DNA of 64,000 bases. Origin: Arthrobacter pigmenti (GTDB lineage Bacteria > Actinomycetota > Actinomycetes > Actinomycetales > Micrococcaceae). The DNA lies in contig NZ_JAATJL010000001.1 of the NCBI RefSeq assembly GCF_011927905.1, positions 1,736,001-1,800,000 of the forward strand, given 5' to 3'. The position numbers and the translations under genes are program-made. Shown in pieces: positions 41,689-50,789 of the stretch; positions within the stretch are counted from its first letter, which is position 1, and each line of letters begins with the position of its first letter. Under the pieces are notes generated by a model. That model was not told the origin of the DNA and did no database searches. It saw nothing but the letters and a program-made list of their open reading frames with translations.

Positions 41689-42459
41689 TCAGTTCTGGGT
41701 AAGCATTCCGTCGACCACCGCATAGCCAGCCTCTGCCAGAACGGCGAGATCGGCGGCGTTGAGTGCCTCCACGTCCAGTTTGCCGAGCAGATCCGGGCGG
41801 CGGAGGACAGTGCGGCGCAACTGTTCGTCCCGGCGGTAGCGGGCGATGCGAGCATGGTTACCGCTGAGGAGTACCTCCGGCACTTCGAGCTCGCGCCAGG
41901 AGGATGGCTTCGTATAGACCGGGTACTCAAGCAGCCCGTCCGCGTGGGACTCCTCGATCAGTGACTCAGGATTTCCGACGACGCCGGGAAGCAACCGCGC
42001 GACCGCTTCCACCATCGCGAGCACAGCCACCTCTCCCCCGTTGAGCACATAGTCGCCGAGGCTCACGGGTCGGACGTCGAACGAGTCCGCGGCCCAGTCG
42101 AGCACCCGCTCATCGATCCCTTCATAGCGACCGCAGGCGAAGACGAGATGTTCTTCCTCCGCGAGCTCGTGTGCCATTGCCTGGGTGAAGCGTTCCCCGG
42201 CGGGAGAGGGAACGATCAGCACAGGACGCGAATCACCGCGCACGTCCTCCAATGCCTGAGCCCAAGGCTCCGGTTTCATGACCATCCCGGCACCTCCGCC
42301 GTATGGCGTGTCATCGACGGTCCGGTGCCGGTCGACCGTGAAGTCCCGCAGGTTGTGGACGGTAAGGGAGAGCAGCCCGTCCTGCCGCGCCTTGCCGATC
42401 AGCGAGAGCTCCAGGGCGGCAAGGTACTCAGGAAAGATGCTGACGACGTCGATGCGCAC
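41689..42459 (-). CDS. trmD: tRNA (guanine-N1-)-methyltransferase
   Basis: A 256-residue SPOUT methyltransferase making m1G37 in tRNA, which prevents +1 frameshifting. Motifs: [82 protein letters not shown] (the trefoil knot) and [27 protein letters not shown]. The C-terminus is complete. The GTG start at 42459 overlaps the rimM stop by one base (TAGTG). Confidence 0.96.
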   Translation of the reverse strand: MRIDVVSIFPEYLAALELSLIGKARQDGLLSLTVHNLRDFTVDRHRTVDDTPYGGGAGMVMKPEPWAQALEDVRGDSRPVLIVPSPAGERFTQAMAHELAEEEHLVFACGRYEGIDERVLDWAADSFDVRPVSLGDYVLNGGEVAVLAMVEAVARLLPGVVGNPESLIEESHADGLLEYPVYTKPSSWRELEVPEVLLSGNHARIARYRRDEQLRRTVLRRPDLLGKLDVEALNAADLAVLAEAGYAVVDGMLTQN

Positions 42460-43016
42460 TAGCTATCGCTGACGTTCGGGTGTGACTCTTCGGCCTGGTT
42501 TGAACCGGGAAGGTTCAGTTCCAGCAGCCCCGCCGGCGGAGTCAGGAGCACGAACCCACCCTCGATATCCACCTCGGGCACAATCTCTGAGACGAACGGC
42601 ACCAGCACTTCCTCGCCGTCCGGCCGCTCGATAATCAGCAGGTCCTGGACGCTCATGGTGCGCAGGGCACTCACCCGGCCGACGACGTCGCTCCCCACCC
42701 GGGCCTGGAGGCCGACCAATTCGTGCTCATACCAGGCATCGCCGTCGTCGTCGTTGTCCTCTTCGGAGTCAATGAAGAGCTGTGCGCCGCGCAGGAGCTC
42801 GGCGGCGTTGCGGTCGGCAACCTCCTCGAAGCCGAGAATGAGGATGTCCTTGTTCCAACGTGCACTGGAGATCGTCAACGGACCGCTGGAGGCAGGCTCC
42901 ACACGAAAAACGGCGCCGACTTCGAACCGCTCTTCGGGAGCGTCCGTGAAGAGCTGCACGGTAACCTCACCGCGAATGCCGTGGGGCTTGCCGATGCGGG
43001 CAACCTGCAGGTCCAT
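42459..43016 (-). CDS. rimM: 16S rRNA processing protein RimM
   Basis: A 185-residue 30S maturation factor binding S19 and the 3' domain of 16S rRNA. The N-terminal RimM domain has [33 protein letters not shown]; after an acidic insert ([13 protein letters not shown]) the PRC-barrel domain has [72 protein letters not shown]. It overlaps trmD. A terminator-like hairpin (43057-43092) lies between its start and the upstream khpA gene. Confidence 0.95.
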   Translation of the reverse strand: MDLQVARIGKPHGIRGEVTVQLFTDAPEERFEVGAVFRVEPASSGPLTISSARWNKDILILGFEEVADRNAAELLRGAQLFIDSEEDNDDDGDAWYEHELVGLQARVGSDVVGRVSALRTMSVQDLLIIERPDGEEVLVPFVSEIVPEVDIEGGFVLLTPPAGLLELNLPGSNQAEESHPNVSDS

Positions 43017-43056
43017 CTGGTCTCCGGTTTCGAATTGATGTGGGCGGATCGTGAAA

Positions 43057-43092
43057 AGTCCGGCCCCAACACTGGCGTGGTGGGGCCGGACT
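43057..43092 (-). terminator. intrinsic-terminator-like hairpin inside the rpsP operon
   Basis: On the minus strand AGTCCGGCCCCA (43092-43081) pairs perfectly with TGGGGCCGGACT (43068-43057), a 12-bp stem with a 12-base loop, followed by TTTC (the final T of the stem extends a TTTT run). It sits between khpA and rimM, 40 bases before the rimM start. It would lower, not abolish, read-through into rimM-trmD. Confidence 0.65.
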
Positions 43093-43111
43093 CGGAAGCA
43101 TGTGCTGCTGG

Positions 43112-43354
43112 TCAGCGGCGGCGGTCGGTGTCCACGACGTCGACCCGCACCGGCTCGCCGTCTGCGAGGGCTGAGATGACAGTGCGCAGGGCGCGTGCTG
43201 TCCTTCCCTGCCGGCCGATGACGCGGCCGAGGTCTTCCTGGTGAACCCGGACCTCGAGCGTCTCGCCGCGACGGTTGGATTTGGTGGATACCCGGACGTC
43301 GTCAGGGCTGTCCACGATCCCGCGAACGAGGTGTTCCAGCGCTTCAGCGAGCAA
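43112..43354 (-). CDS. khpA: KH-domain RNA-binding protein KhpA
   Basis: An 80-residue single-KH protein that binds RNA. The TTG start at 43354, one base after the rpsP stop, is chosen because MLAEALEHLVRGIVDSPDDVRVS matches the family opening. The KH core is VRVHQEDLGRVIGRQGRTARALRTVI with the GxxG loop GRQG. In other bacteria KhpA pairs with KhpB and acts in cell-envelope control and sRNA binding. Its position between rpsP and rimM is conserved in actinobacteria and firmicutes. Confidence 0.92.
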   Translation of the reverse strand: MLAEALEHLVRGIVDSPDDVRVSTKSNRRGETLEVRVHQEDLGRVIGRQGRTARALRTVISALADGEPVRVDVVDTDRRR

Positions 43355-43355
43355 T

Positions 43356-43760
43356 TTACTCAGCCTCGGAAGCTTCTGCCTCAGGCTCGTCGGCCTTCTT
43401 GCTCTTCTTAGTGATGGCCTCGGGCACAATGACCGAACCCTTCTCAGGTGCCGTGAAGGCTTCCTTCGGGGCCTTGGTCTTCAAGGTGCCTTCCTGGCCC
43501 TCGATACCCTTGTACTTCTGCCAGTCACCGGTGATCTTGAGGATCGCGGCGACCTGCTCCGTGGGCTGTGCGCCGACTCCGAGCCAGTACTGTGCACGGT
43601 CCGACTTGACCTCGATGAACGAGGGCTCTTCAGTGGGGTGGTACTTGCCGATCTCCTCGATGGCACGTCCGTCGCGCTTGGCGCGGGAGTCCATGACGAC
43701 AATGCGGTAGTACGGTGCGCGCATCTTGCCGAAGCGCTTCAGGCGAATCTTTACGGCCAC
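43356..43760 (-). CDS. rpsP: 30S ribosomal protein S16
   Basis: A 134-residue S16. The GTG at 43760 gives [42 protein letters not shown], the standard start, with AAGGAG upstream. The core is followed by the actinobacterial C-terminal extension rich in Lys, Ala and Glu ([17 protein letters not shown]). First gene of rpsP-khpA-rimM-trmD-rplS. The leader of about 130 bases carries a TGGCACAAT -10-like element at 43894-43902. Confidence 0.95.
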   Translation of the reverse strand: MAVKIRLKRFGKMRAPYYRIVVMDSRAKRDGRAIEEIGKYHPTEEPSFIEVKSDRAQYWLGVGAQPTEQVAAILKITGDWQKYKGIEGQEGTLKTKAPKEAFTAPEKGSVIVPEAITKKSKKADEPEAEASEAE

Positions 43761-43893
43761 TTGTGTGGTCACTCCTTGTTGATCAAAAGGGCGAACTCCG
43801 GTTTCTGCACCCGTGGGGCGGGCCATACTTTTGGGGGTTCTAGAGGACACAATGCACGCAGAGAGAGGGGCTGCGCAGATTGGGTACAGCTAC

Positions 43894-43902
43894 ATTGTGC
43901 CA
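43894..43902 (-). promoter_or_regulatory. candidate extended -10 element for rpsP
   Basis: TGGCACAAT on the minus strand, about 135 bases before the rpsP start. It matches the TGGCATAAT before rplS. No good -35 is seen. Confidence 0.35.
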
Positions 43903-43936
43903 GACGGAACGGCCTGCAGGCGACTCAGGCACGCCT

Positions 43937-44824
43937 TCAGCGTACGGCGACCCGCAGCTTGTTGTTCCAGGGGTCGTTAAATCGCAGCTCCGCGCCGGTG
44001 TGGTGGTACCCCACTCCCGCCGCGTCCAGCCGCTCCGCGAGAGCGCCTGCCTCATCAACTGTCTGAACGTGAATGAGGACTTCGCCGAGGCCGAGGGTGT
44101 CCTTCCGCGGCCCCGCGCCGCGGCTGTTCCAGACATTCATGGCCATATGGTGGTGGTATCCCCCGGCGGCCACGAACAGCGCCTGGCCGTGCCATCCCGC
44201 GGTTCGCTCGAAACCAAGCGTAGCCACGTAGAAGTTCTCCGCCGTCTCAACGTCGCCCACCTGCAGATGGACATGCCCGACGTCGGCGGGAGCCTTCTCC
44301 TGATTCCTCACCGAATCCTCGGTCAGGTTCGCGGTCAGGTACTGCTGTGGCGGCAGTGGCGTGTTGTCCATCGTGACGGAGCGGTGGCCGTTTGATGTGG
44401 TCCAGTTCCAGGTCTCCCGGGGTTTGTCGAAGTACAGCTCAACGCCGTTGCCCTCCGGGTCCGTGAAGTAGAAGGCCTCGCTCACAAGGTGGTCCGCGCT
44501 GCCCACGTAGCGGCCTTCCCCGGCTTGTGCCGACTGCGCTGCGGATGCAACTGTTGCCGCCAGGTCCGCGCGGTCGGCAAAGAGAATGGCGGTGTGGAAC
44601 AGTCCCGCCTCCGAACGGGCGGGCAGTTTCAGGCCACCGGCAGGAGCCAGGTGCACAAGCGGCGTATTGGGGCGGCCCAGATACAACCCTTCCGCGGATT
44701 CGGCGAGATCAACCAGCCCGAGGGCCGACCGGTAGTAGCCCGCCATCCGGGCCAGATCCCCCACCTTCAGCGTGATGGTTCCCATTGCCGTCTCGGCCGG
44801 GAGCAGGTCCTGTACTAAGTTCAT
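43937..44824 (-). CDS. VOC-family dioxygenase, CatE-like
   Basis: A 295-residue protein of two VOC modules, similar in plan to Bacillus CatE (catechol-2,3-dioxygenase-like). GGAGGA precedes the ATG at 44824. The first module (15-140) opens MGTITLKVGDLARMAGYYRSALGL, with LFHTAILFADR and the domain end YFTDPEGNGVELYFDKP. The second (175-295) has VGHVHLQVGDVETAENFYVATLGF and YHHHMAMNVWNSRG, with likely Fe ligands His (in VGHVHL) and His/Glu further on. Substrate unknown: it could cleave a catechol or isomerise a small metabolite. It lies downstream of the alpha/beta hydrolase gene, a natural partner for ring-cleavage products, but no aromatic pathway is nearby. Confidence 0.82.
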   Translation of the reverse strand: MNLVQDLLPAETAMGTITLKVGDLARMAGYYRSALGLVDLAESAEGLYLGRPNTPLVHLAPAGGLKLPARSEAGLFHTAILFADRADLAATVASAAQSAQAGEGRYVGSADHLVSEAFYFTDPEGNGVELYFDKPRETWNWTTSNGHRSVTMDNTPLPPQQYLTANLTEDSVRNQEKAPADVGHVHLQVGDVETAENFYVATLGFERTAGWHGQALFVAAGGYHHHMAMNVWNSRGAGPRKDTLGLGEVLIHVQTVDEAGALAERLDAAGVGYHHTGAELRFNDPWNNKLRVAVR

Positions 44825-44898
44825 GAGTTCCTCCAAGTGCGCGCTGTTACACAAGCTAACTACTTGAAGGTTAAAGTTATTTCCGGCACTATCAGTTT

Positions 44899-45603
44899 TC
44901 AGGCCGCTTTCCGGCTGTGGGTGCGAATAAAACCGCTGATCAGGTCCGCGCCGGCGGGGGTGTCCTGCGGACGGTGTCCTCCACCAGCCACCGTATGGCG
45001 GGCGCCCGTCTCAGCCAGATATCCCGCCACTTCCTCATAGAGCGGCTCCCACCCACCGGTCAGCACGAGGGTGGGCACGCCGGGAACAATATGCAGTGGC
45101 GCCGTCCAGGGTGGTGCCTGCAACCTCAGGCGCCGCGCCGCACGCTTTGCCTCGGGGGTATCAAGCGTCCGGGGCTCGGCGGCGAAGACCAGGCGAACGA
45201 ATTCGCGGTTGAACTCCTCGTCCGTGAGCTCCCCCGCCCTGTCGAACAAGGGCTGCACCCGCGCCTTGTGCGCGGCTGTGGCCGGCAGTGACTCCGTGAG
45301 CGACAGGCACGCAGGCTCAGCCAAAGTCAACGACCTCACGAGCTCGGGGCGTTCGACCGCAACCATCATCGCTGCGACGGCGCCCTGCGACGCTGCCACC
45401 AGATGACCGCCCGATCCGAGCGCCTCGGCGACTATGCGCTGATCCTGCGCGAAATCGGTGGGCAGCGGAGCGGCTACCGGATGGAACCCGTGGCGGCGAA
45501 CAAAGAGGCAGTCAAACTCCAGAGCCATCCCGTGCTGACGGGTCCAGGCGGCGGCACCGAAGTTACCGGCACCGTGCACGAAAACAACGCGTTCACTTTT
45601 CAT
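44899..45603 (-). CDS. alpha/beta hydrolase
   Basis: A 234-residue esterase/hydrolase fold protein. Start RVVFVHGAGNFGAAAW gives the oxyanion loop (HGAG). The nucleophile elbow is LVAASQGAVAAMM (Ser in A-S-Q-G-A), the His is in AGGGHRPQDTPAG, and an acid may be supplied by TGGWEPLYEE. There is no signal peptide, so it is cytoplasmic. The nucleophile elbow ASQGA is less common than GxSxG. It follows ffh by 64 bases on the minus strand and precedes the VOC gene. Substrate unknown. Confidence 0.82.
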   Translation of the reverse strand: MKSERVVFVHGAGNFGAAAWTRQHGMALEFDCLFVRRHGFHPVAAPLPTDFAQDQRIVAEALGSGGHLVAASQGAVAAMMVAVERPELVRSLTLAEPACLSLTESLPATAAHKARVQPLFDRAGELTDEEFNREFVRLVFAAEPRTLDTPEAKRAARRLRLQAPPWTAPLHIVPGVPTLVLTGGWEPLYEEVAGYLAETGARHTVAGGGHRPQDTPAGADLISGFIRTHSRKAA

Positions 45604-45667
45604 GGCCTCAACCTAGGTGCCGCCTCTGACGAAATGCAGAAATCTCCTGGGGCAGCCTGGTCCGCTA

Positions 45668-47251
45668 CTACTTGCCGAGGAACTTCTCGAAGCCCTTGGG
45701 CAGGTTGAGCGAGGCAGGATCGAAGTCATCCTGCTTGCCGAAAGCGGCACCGCTGGGAACCGCCGCACGCTGCCCGTTCCGCTTGGCTTCCGCAGCGGCA
45801 GCTTCCTGCGCTGCCTTTGCGGGATTGCCCGACTTGGGCTTCTTCTTGCCCTTGGCATTCGGCTTGCCCTTACGTGCTCCACCCGAGAAACCCCCGGGCC
45901 CGGGCATGCCCGGCATTCCCGGAATACCACCGCCTGCAGCCATCTTTCGCATCATCTTCTGGGCCTGCCCGAAACGCTCCAGCAAGCCGTTGACTTCGGA
46001 CACGTGCACACCGGACCCACGGGCAATGCGCGCCCGGCGGGAACCGTTGATGATCTTCGGTGCAACCCGCTCATGGGGCGTCATCGAGCGAACAATCGCC
46101 TCCACCCGGTCAATCTCACGCTCATCAAAATTCTCGAGCTGCTGCCGCATGTTCGCCGCACCCGGCATCATCATGAGCATCTTCTTCATGGAGCCCATGT
46201 TGCGGATCTGCTGCATCTGCGCGAGGAAGTCATCGAGGGTGAAGTCCTCCTGGTCGGCGAACTTCTTCGCCATCCGTGCGGCTTCATCCTTGTCCCATGC
46301 CTGCTCGGCCTGCTCGATCAGGGTGAGGATGTCTCCCATGTCGAGAATCCGGGATGCCATCCGGTCCGGGTGGAAGACCTCGAAGTCGGTCAGCGCTTCA
46401 CCGGTCGAAGCGAACATGACGGGCTTGCCAGTTATGGACGCTACGGAGAGTGCCGCGCCGCCGCGGGCATCGCCGTCGAGCTTGGTCAACACCACGCCGG
46501 TGAAGTTCACGCCCTCGTTGAAGGCCTGCGCAGTGTTCACTGCGTCCTGGCCGATCATCGCATCGATGACGAAGAGGACTTCGTCCGGAGTTACCGCATC
46601 GCGGATGTCGGATGCCTGCTGCATCAGCTCGGCGTCGATGCCCAGACGACCCGCTGTGTCGACGATGACGACGTCGTGCAGTTTGGTCCGTGCCTCCGCA
46701 ACGCCCTGGCGGGCGACGTCAACGGGATCACCTGTGGCGGCTTCAAATTCGGAACTGACACCGGGATGCGGCGCAAAGACCGGCACACCTGCACGTTGAC
46801 CGTTTACCTGCAGCTGCTTGACCGCGTTGGGCCGCTGCAGGTCGCAGGCGACCAGCAGCGGGCTGTGGCCCTGACCCTTGAGCCACTTGGCCAGTTTTCC
46901 GGCCAGCGTGGTTTTACCCGCACCCTGCAGGCCGGCGAGCATGATCACCGTCGGCGGGTTTTTGGCGAGGCGCATCCTGCGGGTCTCCCCGCCCAGGATT
47001 CCCACCAACTCCTCGTTCACAATCTTGACAACCTGCTGGCCGGGGTTCAGCGCCTGCGAAACCTCCAGACCGAGCGCACGTTCCTTGACCTGTGCGGCGA
47101 AAGCACGCACGACCGGGACAGCAACGTCTGCGTCGAGCAGGGCGCGGCGGATCTCGCGGACCGTGGCGTCGACGTCGGCCTCTGACAGGCGACCCTTGCC
47201 GCGAAGGTTCTTGAAGGTCGCTGTCAGCCGGTCTGAGAGTGAATTGAACAC
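45668..47251 (-). CDS. ffh: signal recognition particle protein Ffh
   Basis: A 527-residue SRP GTPase that targets nascent membrane proteins with 4.5S RNA. The GTG at 47251 (MFNSLSDRLTATFKNLRGKGRL) gives the standard N-terminus. NG domain: PPTVIMLAGLQGAGKTTLAGKLAKW (G1), LLVACDLQRPNAVKQL, DVVIVDTAGRLGIDAELM (G3), GVVLTKLDGDARGGAALS (G4 region) and GEALTDFEVFHPDRMASRILDMGD. The M domain is Met-rich (GSMKKMLMMMPGA, RARIARGSGVHVSEVNGLLERFGQAQKMMRKMAAGGG). The tail is long and basic. Its partner ftsY is 5 kb away on the same strand. Confidence 0.96.
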   Translation of the reverse strand: MFNSLSDRLTATFKNLRGKGRLSEADVDATVREIRRALLDADVAVPVVRAFAAQVKERALGLEVSQALNPGQQVVKIVNEELVGILGGETRRMRLAKNPPTVIMLAGLQGAGKTTLAGKLAKWLKGQGHSPLLVACDLQRPNAVKQLQVNGQRAGVPVFAPHPGVSSEFEAATGDPVDVARQGVAEARTKLHDVVIVDTAGRLGIDAELMQQASDIRDAVTPDEVLFVIDAMIGQDAVNTAQAFNEGVNFTGVVLTKLDGDARGGAALSVASITGKPVMFASTGEALTDFEVFHPDRMASRILDMGDILTLIEQAEQAWDKDEAARMAKKFADQEDFTLDDFLAQMQQIRNMGSMKKMLMMMPGAANMRQQLENFDEREIDRVEAIVRSMTPHERVAPKIINGSRRARIARGSGVHVSEVNGLLERFGQAQKMMRKMAAGGGIPGMPGMPGPGGFSGGARKGKPNAKGKKKPKSGNPAKAAQEAAAAEAKRNGQRAAVPSGAAFGKQDDFDPASLNLPKGFEKFLGK

Positions 47252-47366
47252 GGTACGTGAACTGCTTTCCTCGAGCTTGCGTGGATTCAACTATCAAGGG
47301 TAGCAACTGGGCATCTTCCCCGTGTGCGCGAGACAGGGACACACCTTCGGTGGCAGGGTGTTAAGG

Positions 47367-48809
47367 GTGACTACTCATGCGATTGATGAACAGGCCTCGG
47401 GCCACCAGTTCCAGGGGCAGGCAATCCGTACGCTACTGATCCTCGGCGCCTCGGGGGACCTCACCGGACGCCTCCTCTTGCCCGGCCTCGCACGCCTGGT
47501 CCGGCATGGCAAGGCGGGCAACCTGGCCCTCGTCGGAGCGGGGTCGGACGCCTGGAGCGAAGAACAGTGGCAGGACCGGCTGAAAACCTCCTTTGCTGCC
47601 GCTTCCCCCGCGTTCACCCAAAATGACGACGACGACGGCGAACACGCGCTGACCCGCATCCGGACCGAGAGCACGTACCACCAGGTGGACGTGACCGCCA
47701 GGGGTGCGCTCGCAGAGCTGATCGCCGGGCTTCAGGGACCGGTCGCCATCTACTTCGCCCTGCCCCCAGCCGTCAGCGAGAAGGCGTGCGCCACGCTCGA
47801 GCCCGAAGACCTGCCGGAGGGCTCCCGGCTGGTAATGGAGAAACCGTTCGGGACGGACCGGGAATCGGCGCACCGGCTCAATTCCATCCTCGAGGACCTC
47901 GTCCCCGAAGACCATGTCCACCGGGTTGACCACTTCCTGGGCAAGGCCACGGTGCTCAACATCCTGGGCCTGCGCTTCGCGAACCGCCTTCTAGAACCGG
48001 TCTGGAACAACCTCCATATCGAATCCGTGGACATCGTGTTCGACGAAAAGCTCACGCTGGAGAACCGCGCTCGCTACTACGACGGCGCCGGGGCCCTGCG
48101 TGACATGATCCAGAGCCATTTGCTGCAGATTATGGCGCTGATCGCGATGAACGCGCCGTCGACCCTCCACGAGCGGGACCTCCGCGACCACATCGGGACG
48201 GTCCTTCGCGCCAGCTCTGTTGGTCGCGACTATAGGAACACCACCCGGCGCGCCCGGTATACGGCCGGCACGATCGAGAACCGGGATGTGCCCAACTACG
48301 TGGATGAGGACGGCGTTGATCCTGCCCGGGGAACCGAAACACTCGCGGAGATCGAAGTCTCCATCAACAACGACCGCTGGGCCGGAGTGCCCTTCAGGCT
48401 GCGTTCGGGCAAGGCAGTGGGCCGCACCCATAAGGAAGCCGTCATCACTTTCAAACCGGTGAATCACCTGCCTGACGGATTCACCGGCGTTGATTCGCCC
48501 ACGCGGCTACGGATTGGATTCGGTCCCGACACTCTGCAGCTGGACATCGACGTCAACGGCCCCGGTGACGTGTTCTGCCTGGACCGGGCCACCCTGCAGG
48601 CGGAACTCAACGCTTCCGAGCTGCTCCCCTACGGCGAAGTTCTGGACGGTGTGCTATCAGGGGATCCGACGCTGTCCGTCCGAGGGGACACAGCGGAGGA
48701 CTGTTGGCGCATCGTCGAGCCTGTCCTCGCCGCCTGGCAGGCAGACGAGGTTCCGATGGATGAATATCCCGCCGGCTCGGACGGCCCGTCCTCGTGGCCC
48801 GATTCCTAA
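47367..48809 (+). CDS. glucose-6-phosphate dehydrogenase paralogue
   Basis: A 480-residue protein with the G6PDH fold. Rossmann motif ILGASGDLTGRLLLPGLARL, catalytic segment HRVDHFLGKATVLNILGLRFANRLLEPVWN (consensus RIDHYLGKE), RYYDGAGALRDMIQSHLLQIMALIAMN with the catalytic His, and FRLRSGKAVG with a substrate Lys. Two key positions differ: the Lys after the GDL motif (Lys21 of Leuconostoc G6PDH) is Leu36 here, and HYLGKE reads HFLGKA. It may thus use a different substrate or be less active. It stands alone rather than in the usual tkt-tal-zwf-opcA operon. The start GTG 47367 (47358 also possible) follows GGCAGGG. Confidence 0.85.
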   Translation: MTTHAIDEQASGHQFQGQAIRTLLILGASGDLTGRLLLPGLARLVRHGKAGNLALVGAGSDAWSEEQWQDRLKTSFAAASPAFTQNDDDDGEHALTRIRTESTYHQVDVTARGALAELIAGLQGPVAIYFALPPAVSEKACATLEPEDLPEGSRLVMEKPFGTDRESAHRLNSILEDLVPEDHVHRVDHFLGKATVLNILGLRFANRLLEPVWNNLHIESVDIVFDEKLTLENRARYYDGAGALRDMIQSHLLQIMALIAMNAPSTLHERDLRDHIGTVLRASSVGRDYRNTTRRARYTAGTIENRDVPNYVDEDGVDPARGTETLAEIEVSINNDRWAGVPFRLRSGKAVGRTHKEAVITFKPVNHLPDGFTGVDSPTRLRIGFGPDTLQLDIDVNGPGDVFCLDRATLQAELNASELLPYGEVLDGVLSGDPTLSVRGDTAEDCWRIVEPVLAAWQADEVPMDEYPAGSDGPSSWPDS

Positions 48810-48824
48810 GGCCGAACTTTCGCA

Positions 48825-48866
48825 CAGATAAGGCGGGTTTGAACCGAGTTCAACCCGCCTTATCTG
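48825..48866. terminator. bidirectional hairpin terminator between the G6PDH-like gene and glnK
   Basis: CAGATAAGGCGGG..TTGAAC pairs with GTTCAACCCGCCTTATCTG (48848-48866) across a 3-base loop, with one bulged T on the left arm; about 19 bp in all between converging genes. Confidence 0.85.
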
Positions 48867-48885
48867 CACGAACCTTCCCAGAGGG

Positions 48886-50528
<1,643 letters not shown>

Positions 50529-50589
50529 CTTTTCGTCCTCTCGGAAGTGGCGGGCACTTCCCGCTGGTTCAAAATCTTGGCAATCCCGT

Positions 50590-50627
50590 GTTTCGCCGCC
50601 TTGGGAATTGTGTTGCGGGGACGTTAC
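50590..50627 (-). promoter_or_regulatory. candidate GlnR box upstream of amtB
   Basis: On the minus strand GTAAC-n6-GCAAC-n6-CCCAA-n6-GAAAC, the exact a-b-a-b spacing (5-6-5-6-5-6-5) of actinobacterial GlnR sites (consensus gTnAC-n6-GaAAC). Three of the four half-sites match. It ends 62 bases before the amtB start, the expected position for activation under nitrogen limitation. Confidence 0.6.
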
Positions 50628-50789
50628 AAGCCGCGACCCGAGGTAAAGAGTGGATGACCGCTTTGTTTCGGGTGTGTTTCACGGTGGGGATGACGGCGCG
50701 GGAGTGGGTGGCGTCGTCGTTGTCGGGCATGTCGGGAGCTGGCGGTTAAGCTTGAATGACGCTGAATCTCAGCCACGCTTTGGAGAAGA

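Noticed and set aside
45617-47185. 522-codon plus-strand frame over ffh
   Set aside because: Antisense to a certain SRP GTPase gene; no ribosome-binding site or family similarity.
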